Of a stretch of DNA of 64,000 nt, positions 18,461 to 28,760 are shown one piece after another; the first letter of the stretch is position 1; the number at the start of each line of letters is the position of its first letter. The position numbers and the translations under genes are program-made. Below the pieces are notes generated by a model. That model worked only from the letters and a program-made list of their open reading frames with translations, searched no databases and had not been told where the DNA came from. The DNA comes from Pseudomonas sp. FP2335 (GTDB lineage Bacteria > Pseudomonadota > Gammaproteobacteria > Pseudomonadales > Pseudomonadaceae): positions 5,763,501-5,827,500 of the forward strand of contig NZ_CP117437.1 in assembly GCF_030687535.1 (NCBI RefSeq). Direction: 5' to 3'.

Positions 18461-19177
18461 TCAACCCTCGCCCTGGGTGATCGGCGCCTGGTAACTGTCT
18501 ACCGAGAAACCGTAGACCGTGGCCGGCTGGATCTCGACCGTGACTGAGCCCGCCATGGGCCCGTCGGCCTTCGCGGTCAGCGTTTCACCCGGCAAGAGGT
18601 AGGCACGCGGCAATGTGGCCGGGACGCCCTGCGGCAACAAACGCACGTCTGGCGCCAGGCGTACGACATACGCGCTGTCGTTATGCACCGTGAGCTGCTC
18701 ACCGGCCCGCCGCCACACCAGCAATTCCCAGGGCGTGTGATGCCAAGGCAGGCCCCGCGGGTGAAGGATCAGCGGCAAATTCTGGCGCAGGGTGATACCG
18801 ATGGTCGCAGCGCCGGCGGCACGTGCCTGGGGAATCCCCTCGAAGGACACACGCTTGAGCCGCTGGGTCTTCAGCGGTTCCGTCGATGTGCCGATAAAAC
18901 GCACCAGTTGCGTATCGCCCGCCTCCACCCGTGTGATCGGCGGCGTGACAATCAGTAGCGGGGCCTGGTCCTCGGGCACATTTTCCACGACGGAATGCAG
19001 CAGCGCCGGGCCCGCGTCCGTGTTCTTGACATTGAGTGTGGCTTCACCCGCTTCTTCATACAGCACGACCACAGTAGTTTCCGGCTGCATGCCGTCCGCT
19101 GCCGCAACATTGGTTAAAAGAATAAATAAACTTGCCACCTGTAACAGCACACTGTTTATTACTGAAGAACCACGCAC
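18461..19177 (-). CDS. Periplasmic fimbrial chaperone (PapD family)
   Basis: 238 residues. Two immunoglobulin-like domains typical of PapD: 'TTVVVLYEEAGEATLNVKNTDAGPALLHSVVEN' in the G1/F1 region, 'PLLIVTPPITRVEAGDTQLVRFIG', and 'LRQNLPLILHPRGL' after 'IGITLRQ'. It caps pilins by donor-strand complementation and passes them to the usher. The start is uncertain: the frame is open to a GTG at 19228 and has an ATG at 19198, but only the GTG at 19177 has a ribosome site (GGGGA, 7 nt away) and gives a compact signal peptide (RGSSVINSVLLQ...). Confidence 0.9.
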   Translation of the reverse strand: MRGSSVINSVLLQVASLFILLTNVAAADGMQPETTVVVLYEEAGEATLNVKNTDAGPALLHSVVENVPEDQAPLLIVTPPITRVEAGDTQLVRFIGTSTEPLKTQRLKRVSFEGIPQARAAGAATIGITLRQNLPLILHPRGLPWHHTPWELLVWRRAGEQLTVHNDSAYVVRLAPDVRLLPQGVPATLPRAYLLPGETLTAKADGPMAGSVTVEIQPATVYGFSVDSYQAPITQGEG

Positions 19178-19233
19178 GCAGTATTCCCCGCAATCCATGA
19201 AGTTAACGGTTGATAGCCAAGCGCCCACGTAAA

Positions 19234-19272
19234 ACAGCCGACAAGAAGTAGTTACACTTCTTGAACGGCTGT
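19234..19272 (-). terminator. Hairpin between pilin and chaperone genes
   Basis: Long imperfect stem (ACAGCCG + CAAGAAGT pairing with ACTTCTTG + CGGCTGT, 6-nt loop) ending in TTTT on the minus strand, immediately after the pilin stop. It probably attenuates transcription or protects the pilin mRNA so that the first gene outproduces the rest, as in many fimbrial operons. Confidence 0.7.
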
Positions 19273-19283
19273 ATTGTCGTCGT

Positions 19284-19931
19284 TTAGATGTAACTCAATA
19301 CCAGCGTGGCTCGCCCATCAATGGAGACGTCGCGGCTCAGGTCCAAGTCCTGGGCTTTATTGATGACGGCCTTCACTGCAATGGTCCCTGTCAGTTGGGT
19401 GATGGAGGCAGGTGTAATCGTCGCACCGTTGCGCCAGGAGTACTGGCTGGGTGACTGCGCAACCTTACCATCACTGCTCTGCCAAGCTCCGCCACCGGAG
19501 CGCATGATCGGATACAGCGTTACGCCGGAAGACCGCAGATCCTTGAGCGTGATCGAGTAGCCGCCGGTTCTGCGGTTTCCTGCCATGCCCAAGCCATAGT
19601 TCTGCGCCTCGGTAAAGCCGGCACCCAGGATACCCGTCACCTTGCTACCCGCTTGCAGGTCGGTGAAGGTGAGGCCGAACTTCGCTGGCGTCGTACCGCA
19701 GTTGACGACCAGGGAAGTGGTCCTCTCCTCGCGCGGGTTGAATGCTGTCTGGGAGAGCTCACCAGAACGGATCACGCCGTAATCGACAATGCCACTGCCT
19801 GCCAGGCTGAGGTTGCAGGCGGCAGGTGTAATTGAGCCCCTGACCACCAACTGAGCGCTGGTGGTTGCCTGGGCGCTAAGCGTTGCTGCCAGGCAAGCGA
19901 TACCAAGCGTCAATCCAATAATTTTCTTCAT
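19284..19931 (-). CDS. DUF1120-type major fimbrial subunit
   Basis: 215 residues. Signal peptide 'KKIIGLTLGIACLAATLSAQA', then 'CNLSLAGSGIVDYGVIRSGEL' and a second Cys in 'SLVVNCGTTP', the usual disulfide of chaperone-usher pilins; the C-terminus 'DGRATLVLSYI' has the alternating hydrophobic beta strand recognised by chaperones. It fits the DUF1120 family found in Pseudomonas and enterobacterial fimbrial loci. As first gene, followed by a hairpin, it is the likely major subunit. Promoter expected in the 449-bp AT-rich stretch upstream. Surface ligand unknown. Confidence 0.83.
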   Translation of the reverse strand: MKKIIGLTLGIACLAATLSAQATTSAQLVVRGSITPAACNLSLAGSGIVDYGVIRSGELSQTAFNPREERTTSLVVNCGTTPAKFGLTFTDLQAGSKVTGILGAGFTEAQNYGLGMAGNRRTGGYSITLKDLRSSGVTLYPIMRSGGGAWQSSDGKVAQSPSQYSWRNGATITPASITQLTGTIAVKAVINKAQDLDLSRDVSIDGRATLVLSYI

Positions 19932-20380
19932 AGTCGACCCGTCACTTAAAGTTATCAGGCGTATTTATTTTTATCCTGGAAACATAAATCCATAAATAAA
20001 TAACACCACGGCGAAATTGCCGGGTGACAGTCTGTCGCTTTGGTACTCCATTAAAGAATAAGACAACACATCAGTTAGCGTAGGACCAGTAAAAGACAAG
20101 TTGCGCAAAGAGCCCGTCTCAGTGGTAGGCGCAGAACAATAAAACAAAAAGAACATTGACCAACTACTGTAGGAGAAGTCATAAGAAGTTCTACAACAGT
20201 CCCCAGTTAACAACTCCTACATATCCGTCATCCACCTCGACATAAGCCCGTAAAGACAACCTATATTTTCTGCAAAAAAGCTTCACAAGCGGCCTCAGCG
20301 AAATTCCCGAAGCACTACGCGTTGGCTCCAGCGGTCGATCGTGGCACGATGGCTAGGTTATCGACCGAGACCCCCAAACC
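19932..20380. other. AT-rich intergenic region upstream of fimbrial operon
   Basis: 449 bp without a convincing gene, clearly more AT-rich than its surroundings. It must hold the fimbrial promoter (leftward) and the ppx promoter (rightward). An imperfect dyad is present (GTAGGAG at 20169-20175 facing CTCCTAC at 20214-20220). A low-GC regulatory region upstream of a surface structure suggests silencing by MvaT/H-NS-type proteins; this is inferred. An open frame of 80 codons at 19971-20213 lacks coding character. Confidence 0.5.
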
Positions 20381-21883
20381 ATGCCGCAATCCCAAGCCAA
20401 GAATCTGTCCCTGATCGCCGCCATCGACCTGGGCTCCAACAGCTTTCACATGGTCGTGGCCAAGGCCCAGAACGGTGAGATCCGCATCCTTGAGCGGCTC
20501 GGCGAGAAAGTACAACTGGCAGCCGGGATCGATGATGAGCGTCAGCTCAACGAAGAATCCATGCAACGCGGCCTCGATTGCCTCAAGCGTTTTGCCCAGT
20601 TGATCAACGGTATGCCATTGGGCGCCGTGCGTATCGTCGGCACCAATGCTCTGCGTGAAGCGCGCAACCGTGGCGAATTCATCCGCCGCGCCGAAGACAT
20701 CCTCGGGCACCCGGTGGAAGTCATCTCCGGCCGTGAGGAAGCACGCCTGATCTACCTCGGTGTATCCCACACCCTGGCCGACACCCCCGGCAAACGCCTG
20801 GTCGCCGACATCGGCGGGGGCAGTACCGAATTCATCATCGGCCAACGATTCGAGCCATTGTTGCGCGAAAGCCTGCAGATGGGCTGCGTCAGCTACACCC
20901 AGCGCTATTTCAAGGACGGCAAGATCACCCCGGCACGCTACGCCCAGGCCTACACGGCGGCGCGGCTGGAGATCATGAGCATCGAGCACGCCCTGCACCG
21001 CCTGACCTGGGACGAAGCCATCGGCTCCTCCGGCACCATCCGCGCCATCGGCCTGGCCCTGAAAGCCGGCGGCCATGGCACCGGCGAGGTGAATGCCGAA
21101 GGCCTGGCGTGGCTCAAGCGCAAGCTGTTCAAGCTGGGTGACGCGGAAAAAATCGACTTTGACGGCATCAAGCCCGACCGTCGCACCATCTTTCCGGCGG
21201 GCCTGGCGATTCTCGAGGCGATCTTCGACGCCCTCGAACTACAACGCATGGACCACTGCGACGGAGCCCTGCGTGAAGGCGTGCTCTACGACCTGCTGGG
21301 CCGCCACCACCACGAAGACGTGCGTGAGCGCACCCTCGGCTCGCTGATGGAGCGCTATCACGTCGACATGGAACAAGCGGTGCGCGTGGAGCGCAAAGCC
21401 CTGCACGCCTTCGACCAGGTCGCGGCCGACTGGGACCTGGAAGACGGTGTCTGGCGTGAGCTGCTGGGTTGGGCGGCCAAGGTGCATGAAGTGGGCCTGG
21501 ACATCGCCCACTACCATTACCACAAGCACGGCGCCTACCTGATCGAGCACTCCGACCTCGCCGGGTTCTCCCGCGAAGACCAACAGATGCTCGCCCTGCT
21601 GGTGCGCGGCCACCGCCGCAACATCCCCAAGGACAAGTTTGCCGAGTTCGGCGACGACGGCATCAAGCTGATCCGCCTGTGCGTGCTGCTGCGTTTTGCG
21701 ATCCTGTTCCATCACATCCGTGGTACCCAGGAAATGCCCCAGGTGACCTTGCGCGCCGACGCCGAGAGCCTGGACGTGGTGTTCCCGAAAGGCTGGCTGG
21801 ACGAAAACCAGCTGACCCAGGCGGATTTTGCGCAAGAAGCGGAATGGTTGACGCGGGTGGGGTTCACGCTGAACGTGCGCTGA
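20381..21883 (+). CDS. ppx: Exopolyphosphatase Ppx
   Basis: 500 residues of the Ppx/GppA family. Two actin-like ATPase folds: phosphate-1 motif '[16 protein letters not shown]' at the N-terminus, '[14 protein letters not shown]' and 'SSGTIRAIG'; the C-terminal half has HD-like helices ('[11 protein letters not shown]', '[17 protein letters not shown]'). It removes terminal phosphate from polyphosphate. It lies next to ppk in convergent orientation, so synthesis and breakdown genes are separately transcribed, as in P. aeruginosa. Confidence 0.97.
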   Translation: MPQSQAKNLSLIAAIDLGSNSFHMVVAKAQNGEIRILERLGEKVQLAAGIDDERQLNEESMQRGLDCLKRFAQLINGMPLGAVRIVGTNALREARNRGEFIRRAEDILGHPVEVISGREEARLIYLGVSHTLADTPGKRLVADIGGGSTEFIIGQRFEPLLRESLQMGCVSYTQRYFKDGKITPARYAQAYTAARLEIMSIEHALHRLTWDEAIGSSGTIRAIGLALKAGGHGTGEVNAEGLAWLKRKLFKLGDAEKIDFDGIKPDRRTIFPAGLAILEAIFDALELQRMDHCDGALREGVLYDLLGRHHHEDVRERTLGSLMERYHVDMEQAVRVERKALHAFDQVAADWDLEDGVWRELLGWAAKVHEVGLDIAHYHYHKHGAYLIEHSDLAGFSREDQQMLALLVRGHRRNIPKDKFAEFGDDGIKLIRLCVLLRFAILFHHIRGTQEMPQVTLRADAESLDVVFPKGWLDENQLTQADFAQEAEWLTRVGFTLNVR

Positions 21884-21913
21884 GGCGCTCTAAAGAACAC
21901 TGCAAAAACAAAT

Positions 21914-22000
21914 GTGGGAGCGGGCTTGCCCGCGATGACGGAGTGTCAGTCAATGCATCTTTGACTGACCTACCGCTATCGCGGGCAAGCCCGCTCCCAC
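21914..22000. repeat. REPIN, CCCGCG variant
   Basis: Inverted arms of the variant GAGCGGGCTTGCCCGCGA in the gap between the convergent ppx and ppk stops. Both arms are of the same CCCGCG subtype. Confidence 0.9.
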
Positions 22001-22019
22001 ATTTGGTTTGTCGCAGGTT

Positions 22020-24242
22020 TCAGCTCACCGTCAGGATCGGGCTACCCAACCGCTCCAACAACGTCGCCTGCGCACTGCGCGGGTTCTGGTTGCCGGTTGG
22101 CGTGTTGCGCACGTAGCGCCCGTCCGATTGCAGGCTCCAGCTGTGGGTGTTGTCGGTCAGGTAGCTTTCCAGCTCCTTCTTGACGCGCATGATCAGCTTC
22201 TTGCCTTCCACCGGGAAGCAAGTCTCCACACGTTTGTCGAGGTTGCGCTCCATCCAGTCGGCGCTGGAGAGGAACATCTGCTCTTCGCCGCCATTGAGGA
22301 AATAGAACACCCGCGTGTGCTCCAGGAAGCGGCCGATGATCGAGCGCACGTGGATGTTGTGCGATACGCCGACAATCCCCGGACGCAGGCAGCACATGCC
22401 GCGCACCACCAGGTCGATGCGTACGCCGGACTGGCTGGCCTTGTACAGCGCGCGGATGATCTTCGGATCGGTCAGCGAGTTGAACTTGGCAATGATGTGC
22501 GCCGGCTTGCCGTCGAGGGCGAACTGGGTTTCGCGGGCAATCATGTCGAGCATGCCCTTCTTGAGGGTGAACGGCGCGTGCAGCAGCTTTTTCATGCGCA
22601 GCGTCTTGCCCATACCGATCAACTGGCTGAACAACTTGCCGACGTCTTCGCACAGGGCGTCGTCGGAAGTCAGCAGGCTGTAGTCGGTGTAGAGCTTGGC
22701 GTTGCCGGCGTGGTAGTTGCCGGTGCCCAAGTGGGCGTAGCGCACAATCTCACCCGCTTCGCGGCGCAGGATCAGCATCATCTTGGCGTGGGTCTTGAAG
22801 CCGACCACGCCGTAGATCACCACCGCACCGGCCGCTTGCAGGCGGCTGGCCAGTTGCAGGTTGGACTCTTCGTCGAAGCGCGCCCGCAACTCGATCACCG
22901 CGGTGACTTCCTTGCCGTTGCGCGCAGCGTCGACCAGGGCGTCAACGATTTCCGAGTTGGCGCCGGAGCGGTACAGGGTCTGGCGTACGGCCAGAACGTG
23001 CGGGTCCTTGGCGGCCTGGCGCAGCAGGTCGACCACCGGGGTGAACGACTCGAACGGGTGCAGCAGCAGGATGTCCTGCTTGCTCACCACGCTGAAAATG
23101 TTCTCGCTGTTTTGCAGCAGTTTCGGGATCTGCGGGGTGAACGGCGTGTATTGCAGTTCCGGATGACTGTCCAGGCCGGTAATGCTGAACAGGCGCGTCA
23201 GGTTCACCGGGCCGTTGACCTGATACAGCTCGGTCTCGCCCAGGTTGAACTGCTTGAGCAGGTAGTCCGACAGATGTTTCGGGCAGGTGTCGGCCACCTC
23301 CAGGCGCACCGCATCGCCGTAGCGCCGCGAGAACAGCTCGCCGCGCAGGGCACGGGCCAAGTCTTCGACGTCTTCGGAGTCCAGCGCCAGGTCGGCGTTG
23401 CGGGTCAGGCGGAACTGGTAGCAGCCTTTGACCTTCATGCCCTGGAACAGGTCATCGGCATGGGCATGGATCATCGACGACAGGAATACATAGTTATCGC
23501 CAGCGCCCCCCACCTCTTCCGGTACTTTGATGATCCGTGGCAGCAAGCGCGGCGCCGGGATGATCGCCAGGCCGGAATCGCGACCGAAGGCGTCGATACC
23601 TTCCAGCTCGACGATGAAGTTGAGGCTCTTGTTCACCAGCAACGGGAACGGGTGCGTAGGGTCGAGACCGATCGGGGTGATGATCGGCGCGATTTCGTCA
23701 CGGAAGTAACGGCGCACCCAGGTCTTGATCTTGGTGGTCCAGTGGCGGCGACGGATGAAGCGGACCTGATGTTTCTCCAGTTCCGGCAGCAGGATGTCGT
23801 TGAGGATCGCGTACTGGCGGTCCACGTGGCCATGCACCAGCTCGCTGATGCGCGCCAGCGCTTGATGAGGTTGCAGGCCGTCGGCGCCGGCTTGTTCACG
23901 GGCGAAGGTGATCTGCTTCTTGAGGCCGGCGACGCGGATTTCGAAGAACTCGTCCAGGTTGCTGGAGAAGATCAGCAGGAACTTCAGGCGTTCCAGCAAC
24001 GGGTAGGACTCATCCAGCGCCTGTTCCAGCACGCGGATGTTGAATTGCAGTTGTGACAGCTCGCGATGGATGTACAGGCTGCTGTCATCCAGGTTGGTCA
24101 CCACCGCCACAGGCGCCGGGGCCGGTGTTTCGACCACCACGACAGGTGGGGCCGGCTCCAGCTCCGGCGGGGTCTCGGTGACAGGTTCAACCACCGGGTG
24201 AGCGTCTTTTACGGCAACTTCTGTGAGTCCTTCGGTATTCAT
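22020..24242 (-). CDS. ppk: Polyphosphate kinase Ppk1
   Basis: 740 residues. Makes polyphosphate from ATP. N-terminal Pro/Val-rich extension of about 50 residues, then '[21 protein letters not shown]' opening the family fold, '[16 protein letters not shown]', '[19 protein letters not shown]' and the phospholipase-D-like His motif '[11 protein letters not shown]' containing an active-site histidine. AGGA lies 8 nt before the ATG at 24242; a TTG just before it was not used. Downstream of hemB on the same strand with a short gap (18 nt), so some transcripts may continue from hemB. Confidence 0.97.
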   Translation of the reverse strand: MNTEGLTEVAVKDAHPVVEPVTETPPELEPAPPVVVVETPAPAPVAVVTNLDDSSLYIHRELSQLQFNIRVLEQALDESYPLLERLKFLLIFSSNLDEFFEIRVAGLKKQITFAREQAGADGLQPHQALARISELVHGHVDRQYAILNDILLPELEKHQVRFIRRRHWTTKIKTWVRRYFRDEIAPIITPIGLDPTHPFPLLVNKSLNFIVELEGIDAFGRDSGLAIIPAPRLLPRIIKVPEEVGGAGDNYVFLSSMIHAHADDLFQGMKVKGCYQFRLTRNADLALDSEDVEDLARALRGELFSRRYGDAVRLEVADTCPKHLSDYLLKQFNLGETELYQVNGPVNLTRLFSITGLDSHPELQYTPFTPQIPKLLQNSENIFSVVSKQDILLLHPFESFTPVVDLLRQAAKDPHVLAVRQTLYRSGANSEIVDALVDAARNGKEVTAVIELRARFDEESNLQLASRLQAAGAVVIYGVVGFKTHAKMMLILRREAGEIVRYAHLGTGNYHAGNAKLYTDYSLLTSDDALCEDVGKLFSQLIGMGKTLRMKKLLHAPFTLKKGMLDMIARETQFALDGKPAHIIAKFNSLTDPKIIRALYKASQSGVRIDLVVRGMCCLRPGIVGVSHNIHVRSIIGRFLEHTRVFYFLNGGEEQMFLSSADWMERNLDKRVETCFPVEGKKLIMRVKKELESYLTDNTHSWSLQSDGRYVRNTPTGNQNPRSAQATLLERLGSPILTVS

Positions 24243-24260
24243 CAAGTGTTCCTGTGAGGG

Positions 24261-25295
<1,035 letters not shown>

Positions 25296-25482
25296 TTACG
25301 GGCGAGCGTTGCAGTTATAAGCGGGCATTATGACGAATGAATGACAGTTGTGCTTAACGGTGCGACCTGTAGCCGCATTCGTCATTTATGTAGGAATTGT
25401 TCACTTCAAGACACATCTCGATACTTTCATGAATGTTCACGAAGGCGTAGGCTGCGCGTTCATTTCGCCAGCACCCCAGACC

Positions 25483-26118
25483 ATGCTTCAACAATTCCTG
25501 CATGACTTCGGCTACTTTGCGCTCTTCCTGGGCACCTTCTTTGAAGGTGAGACCATCCTTGTGCTCGCAGGCTTCCTGGCGTTCCGTGGGTACATGGACA
25601 TCAATCTGGTGGTGGTCGTTGCCTTCTTCGGCAGCTATGCCGGCGACCAGTTGTGGTACTTCCTGGGGCGCAAGCACGGCCGCAAGCTGTTGGCGCGCAA
25701 GCCGCGCTGGCAATTGATGGGCGACAAAGCCCTGGAGCATATCCGCAAGCACCCGGACATCTGGGTACTGAGCTTCCGCTTCGTCTACGGCTTGCGCACG
25801 GTGATGCCCGTGGCGATCGGCCTTTCCGGTTATCCGCCGGTGCGTTACCTGATCCTCAACGGCATTGGCGCGGCGATCTGGGCGGCAGCGCTGGGCGCAG
25901 CGGCGTACCACTTCGGCGCGGTGCTCGAAGGCATGCTCGGCAGCGTCAAGAAGTACGAGCTGTGGGTGCTGGGCGCGCTGCTGGTGCTGGGCTTTGGCCT
26001 GTGGCTGCGCCGCCGGATCAAGAACGCGCGCATCGCCCGTCAAGCCTGCGCCGACGCCAAGGCCCGGCTCGCGGCCGAGCCGGCGGCGGTCGAGGCGTCT
26101 AAGACACCAGTCGAGTAA
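25483..26118 (+). CDS. DedA-family membrane protein
   Basis: 211 residues with 4-5 hydrophobic segments. DedA (SNARE-associated) features: 'FLGTFFEGETILVLAGFLA' with the membrane-embedded acidic residues, 'GDQLWYFLGRKHGRKLL' and 'FRFVYGLRTVMPVAIGLSG', the conserved F-x-R-x-x-P-x-x-R-like region. Family members are linked to proton-motive-force homeostasis and lipid (undecaprenyl phosphate or phospholipid) scrambling. The start at 25483 (MLQQFL) fits homologues; the frame extends upstream with a further ATG at 25429 but no clear ribosome site at either. Its end overlaps the convergent sterol-desaturase-like gene by 20 nt. Confidence 0.88.
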   Translation: MLQQFLHDFGYFALFLGTFFEGETILVLAGFLAFRGYMDINLVVVVAFFGSYAGDQLWYFLGRKHGRKLLARKPRWQLMGDKALEHIRKHPDIWVLSFRFVYGLRTVMPVAIGLSGYPPVRYLILNGIGAAIWAAALGAAAYHFGAVLEGMLGSVKKYELWVLGALLVLGFGLWLRRRIKNARIARQACADAKARLAAEPAAVEASKTPVE

Positions 26119-27334
26119 GCCGGCTTCTGCAACAGTAGAGGCCGATCACGCTGAGCAGGCTGTAACTCGCCAGGCCCAGCCAGCCCAGGTTGCTGGCCGG
26201 CCACAGCCCGACCTGCGGCGCCAGCCACACCAGCGGCACATTCAGCGCCAGCCGCGTCAGCTCGGCCTTCAGCGCCCACGGCCGGTCCTCCAGGGCCACG
26301 CCCAGGGTAAACAATCCCAGTGCCATGGCACTCCAGCCCAGAATCAACGCCGCGGTCGGCAGGCCTTCACCGAAATTCATCAGATAGCTGCCAAACCCCA
26401 CATACGCGGCAAATTGCAGAGCGATGTACACCTGTTGGCGCACATCCAGCGGCACCTCGAATTTGCGGAACTGACTCAAGTCGTGCTTGGCCAACGGGTA
26501 CCTGGCTTTCACGTCCGCCGGGCGCCAGCCGGTGCGCATGAACCAGATGCGCAATTTGTCCCACCACTTCTCGGTGCGCCGCGCATCACTCCACAGCTGG
26601 GCATAAAACTGCAGGTTGGCCCACAGTGGGTTCCAACTGGCCAGGGGCGTGGTCACGCCGAAAATCACCGGTTCGTTGTCGTCTTCTTCCTGGAAGGTGC
26701 CGAACAGCCGGTCCCAAATAATGAACACACCGCCGTAGTTGCGATCCATGTAGAGAGCGTTTTGTGCATGGTGCGCCCGATGATTGGACGGTGTGACGAA
26801 GAACCATTCGAACCAGCCAAGCTTGGGCACGTGGCGGGTATGCACCCAGAATTGGTACAGCAGGTTGAGCGACGCCACGCTGATAAACACCACCAGCGGC
26901 ACGCCGACCACCGCCAGCGGCAGGTAGAAGATCCAGCTCAGCAGGAAACCGGTGCTGGTCTGGCGCAGGGCGGTGCTGAGGTTGTAGTCCTCACTCTGAT
27001 GGTGCACCGAATGCGCGGCCCACAAAATATTGCGCTCGTGGCCCATGCGGTGCAGCCAGTAGTAGCAGAAGTCGTAGAACACGAAAGCGAATACCCAGGT
27101 CCAGGGGGTCTGGGCAGGCAATTCAAGCAGCGCCAAGTGTTTGAGGGCAAACGCGTAGGTGAGCAGCCCCACGCCTTTGGTCAGCAAGCCTGTGGTGGTG
27201 GACAGCACGCCGGTGCTGAGGCTGTTGATGGCGTCTGCCACCCGGTAATTGCGCGCGCCGCGCCAGCGGTCGGCAAGCAGCTCTACCACGATCAAGGCGA
27301 TGAAAAACGGTACCGCGTAAGGCACGAAGTCCAT
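26099..27334 (-). CDS. Sterol desaturase / fatty acid hydroxylase family protein
   Basis: 411 residues, integral membrane di-iron enzyme. Three histidine clusters: H95-x3-H99 (HRMGH), H108-x2-H111-H112 (HSVHH) and H185-x2-H188-H189 (HRAHH), the metal ligands of the superfamily. Several hydrophobic segments at the N-terminus and a C-terminal membrane extension of about 130 residues. Members hydroxylate or desaturate lipids; eukaryotic relatives include alkylglycerol monooxygenase, which has a similar layout. The substrate in Pseudomonas is unknown. It overlaps the dedA-family gene at its 3' end. Confidence 0.87.
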   Translation of the reverse strand: MDFVPYAVPFFIALIVVELLADRWRGARNYRVADAINSLSTGVLSTTTGLLTKGVGLLTYAFALKHLALLELPAQTPWTWVFAFVFYDFCYYWLHRMGHERNILWAAHSVHHQSEDYNLSTALRQTSTGFLLSWIFYLPLAVVGVPLVVFISVASLNLLYQFWVHTRHVPKLGWFEWFFVTPSNHRAHHAQNALYMDRNYGGVFIIWDRLFGTFQEEDDNEPVIFGVTTPLASWNPLWANLQFYAQLWSDARRTEKWWDKLRIWFMRTGWRPADVKARYPLAKHDLSQFRKFEVPLDVRQQVYIALQFAAYVGFGSYLMNFGEGLPTAALILGWSAMALGLFTLGVALEDRPWALKAELTRLALNVPLVWLAPQVGLWPASNLGWLGLASYSLLSVIGLYCCRSRLTRLVS

Positions 27335-27450
27335 GGGCTAGTCCGGTCTATTTTTGTTACATCTAGAGTAGGTGTAGCGCCGCGAGAGCCCATTGGCAAC
27401 AGGTGACAAATTAGTAGACATTTAACGCCAAGACCCTAGGAGAAATGCCC

Positions 27451-28116
27451 ATGAGCAAAAAAATTGCAGTGATCCTTTCCGGCTGCGGCGTGTACGACGG
27501 CGCCGAAATCCACGAAAGCGTGATCACCCTGCTGCGTCTGGACCAGCGCGGCGCTCAGGTCCAATGCTTTGCCCCGGACATTGCGCAACTGCACGTGATC
27601 AACCACCTCACCGGCGAAGAAATGCCCGAGTCGCGCAATGTACTGGTGGAGTCGGCACGTATCGCTCGCGGTGACGTGAAGGACATTGGCGAGGCCAACG
27701 CCGCCGACTTCGACGCGCTGATCGTGCCCGGAGGGTTTGGGGCGGCGAAAAACCTATCGAACTTTGCCGTGGAAGGCGCCGGTTGCAGCGTCAACCCGCA
27801 GGTACTGGCGTTGGCCGAAGCCTTTGCCGAAGCGGGCAAGCCGGTAGGGCTGATCTGCATCTCCCCGGCCCTGGCCGCGAAGATCTACGGCCCCGGCGTG
27901 ACCTGCACCATCGGCAATTGCGCTGACACGGCAGCGGCCCTGGACAAGATGGGCGCCACCCACCAGGAATGCGCGGTGGACGACATCGTCGAGGACACGG
28001 CGCGCAGGCTGGTGAGCACACCGGCCTATATGGTGGGCAAAAGCATCAGCGAGGTGGCGTCGGGCATCAACAAGCTGGTAGACCGGGTGCTCGAGCTGAC
28101 CCACGAAAACGACTGA
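27451..28116 (+). CDS. elbB: Glyoxalase ElbB (DJ-1/PfpI superfamily)
   Basis: 221 residues of the ElbB family: 'AVILSGCGVYDGAEIHESV', 'DALIVPGGFGAAKNLSNFA' and the nucleophile-elbow cysteine in 'GLICISPALA'. The E. coli homologue has weak glyoxalase activity and was once tied to isoprenoid synthesis. AGGAGA stands 8 nt before the ATG at 27451 but only 2 nt before an in-frame ATG at 27445, so the second start is preferred. It is followed by a 10-bp perfect hairpin. Confidence 0.93.
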   Translation: MSKKIAVILSGCGVYDGAEIHESVITLLRLDQRGAQVQCFAPDIAQLHVINHLTGEEMPESRNVLVESARIARGDVKDIGEANAADFDALIVPGGFGAAKNLSNFAVEGAGCSVNPQVLALAEAFAEAGKPVGLICISPALAAKIYGPGVTCTIGNCADTAAALDKMGATHQECAVDDIVEDTARRLVSTPAYMVGKSISEVASGINKLVDRVLELTHEND

Positions 28117-28123
28117 CCCTGTA

Positions 28124-28146
28124 GTGAGCGGGCTTGGCCCGCTCAC
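28124..28146 (+). terminator. Hairpin after elbB (REP-like)
   Basis: Perfect GTGAGCGGGC-TTG-GCCCGCTCAC stem 8 bp past the elbB stop and facing the convergent yaiI-type gene. No T-tract follows, so it may be a bidirectional terminator helped by Rho or a minimal relic of a REP arm pair. Confidence 0.55.
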
Positions 28147-28152
28147 GACGAT

Positions 28153-28608
28153 TCAGGGTTGGCGCATCAGGCGTGTGAGGATGCGGTCCAGGGCATTGGC
28201 GAACGCCTGCTTGTCCTTCTCGCCATGGGGTGGTGGCCCGCCGCCCATCTGGCCTTGTTCGCGCAGATCGGTGAACAGGTTGCGCACCGCCAGGCGTTCA
28301 CTCATGTTCGCCGGGCTGAACTCCTTGCCCCGCGGGTCGAGGGCCGTAACGCCCTTCTTCACCAAACGATCCGCCAGGGGCACGTCGCTGCAGATCACCA
28401 AGTCGCCGGGCACCGCGTGCTCCACCAGATAATCATCCGCCGCGTCAGGGCCGCTAGGCACCACGATCAGCTTCACGCAGGCAAAGCTCGGCTTGATCTG
28501 GCTTTGTCCGGCCACCAGCACCACCTCGAACTGACGCTTGAGGGCGAACTTGACCACCTGGTCCTTGGCTGCCCGAGGGCAGGCGTCGGCATCGATCCAT
28601 ACGCGCAT
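28153..28608 (-). CDS. YaiI/YqxD family protein (UPF0178, DUF188)
   Basis: 151 residues beginning MRVWIDADACPRAAKDQVV; conserved acidic residues in 'DADACP', 'SGPDAADDYLV' and 'ICSDVPLADRLV' resemble a PIN-like nuclease fold. Family function is not established. AGGAG sits 5 nt before the ATG at 28608, which fixes the start over an upstream GTG at 28614 that would overlap the ribosome site. Confidence 0.9.
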   Translation of the reverse strand: MRVWIDADACPRAAKDQVVKFALKRQFEVVLVAGQSQIKPSFACVKLIVVPSGPDAADDYLVEHAVPGDLVICSDVPLADRLVKKGVTALDPRGKEFSPANMSERLAVRNLFTDLREQGQMGGGPPPHGEKDKQAFANALDRILTRLMRQP

Positions 28609-28642
28609 AAACACTCCTCATATCCACAACACAGTTCAACAT

Positions 28643-28745
28643 GTGGGAGCGGGCTTGTGTGGGAACGGGCTTGATCGAGAAAGCGGTGGGTCAGCAATAT
28701 ATAGGCAAGCTGATACACCGCATTCGCGAGCAAGCCCGCTCCCAC
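28643..28745. repeat. REPIN with duplicated, degraded left arm
   Basis: As at 7021-7123, an extra GTGGGAGCGGGCTTGT copy precedes the inner left arm, here degraded (GGAACGGGCTTGATCGAGA). The right arm is intact. Confidence 0.88.
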
Positions 28746-28760
28746 ACTGACTGTGCCCGC

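Noticed and set aside
19971..20213. An 80-codon minus-strand frame upstream of the pilin gene
   Set aside because: No ribosome site, unusual Ser/Tyr/Cys-rich composition, no recognisable domain; more likely part of the AT-rich control region.
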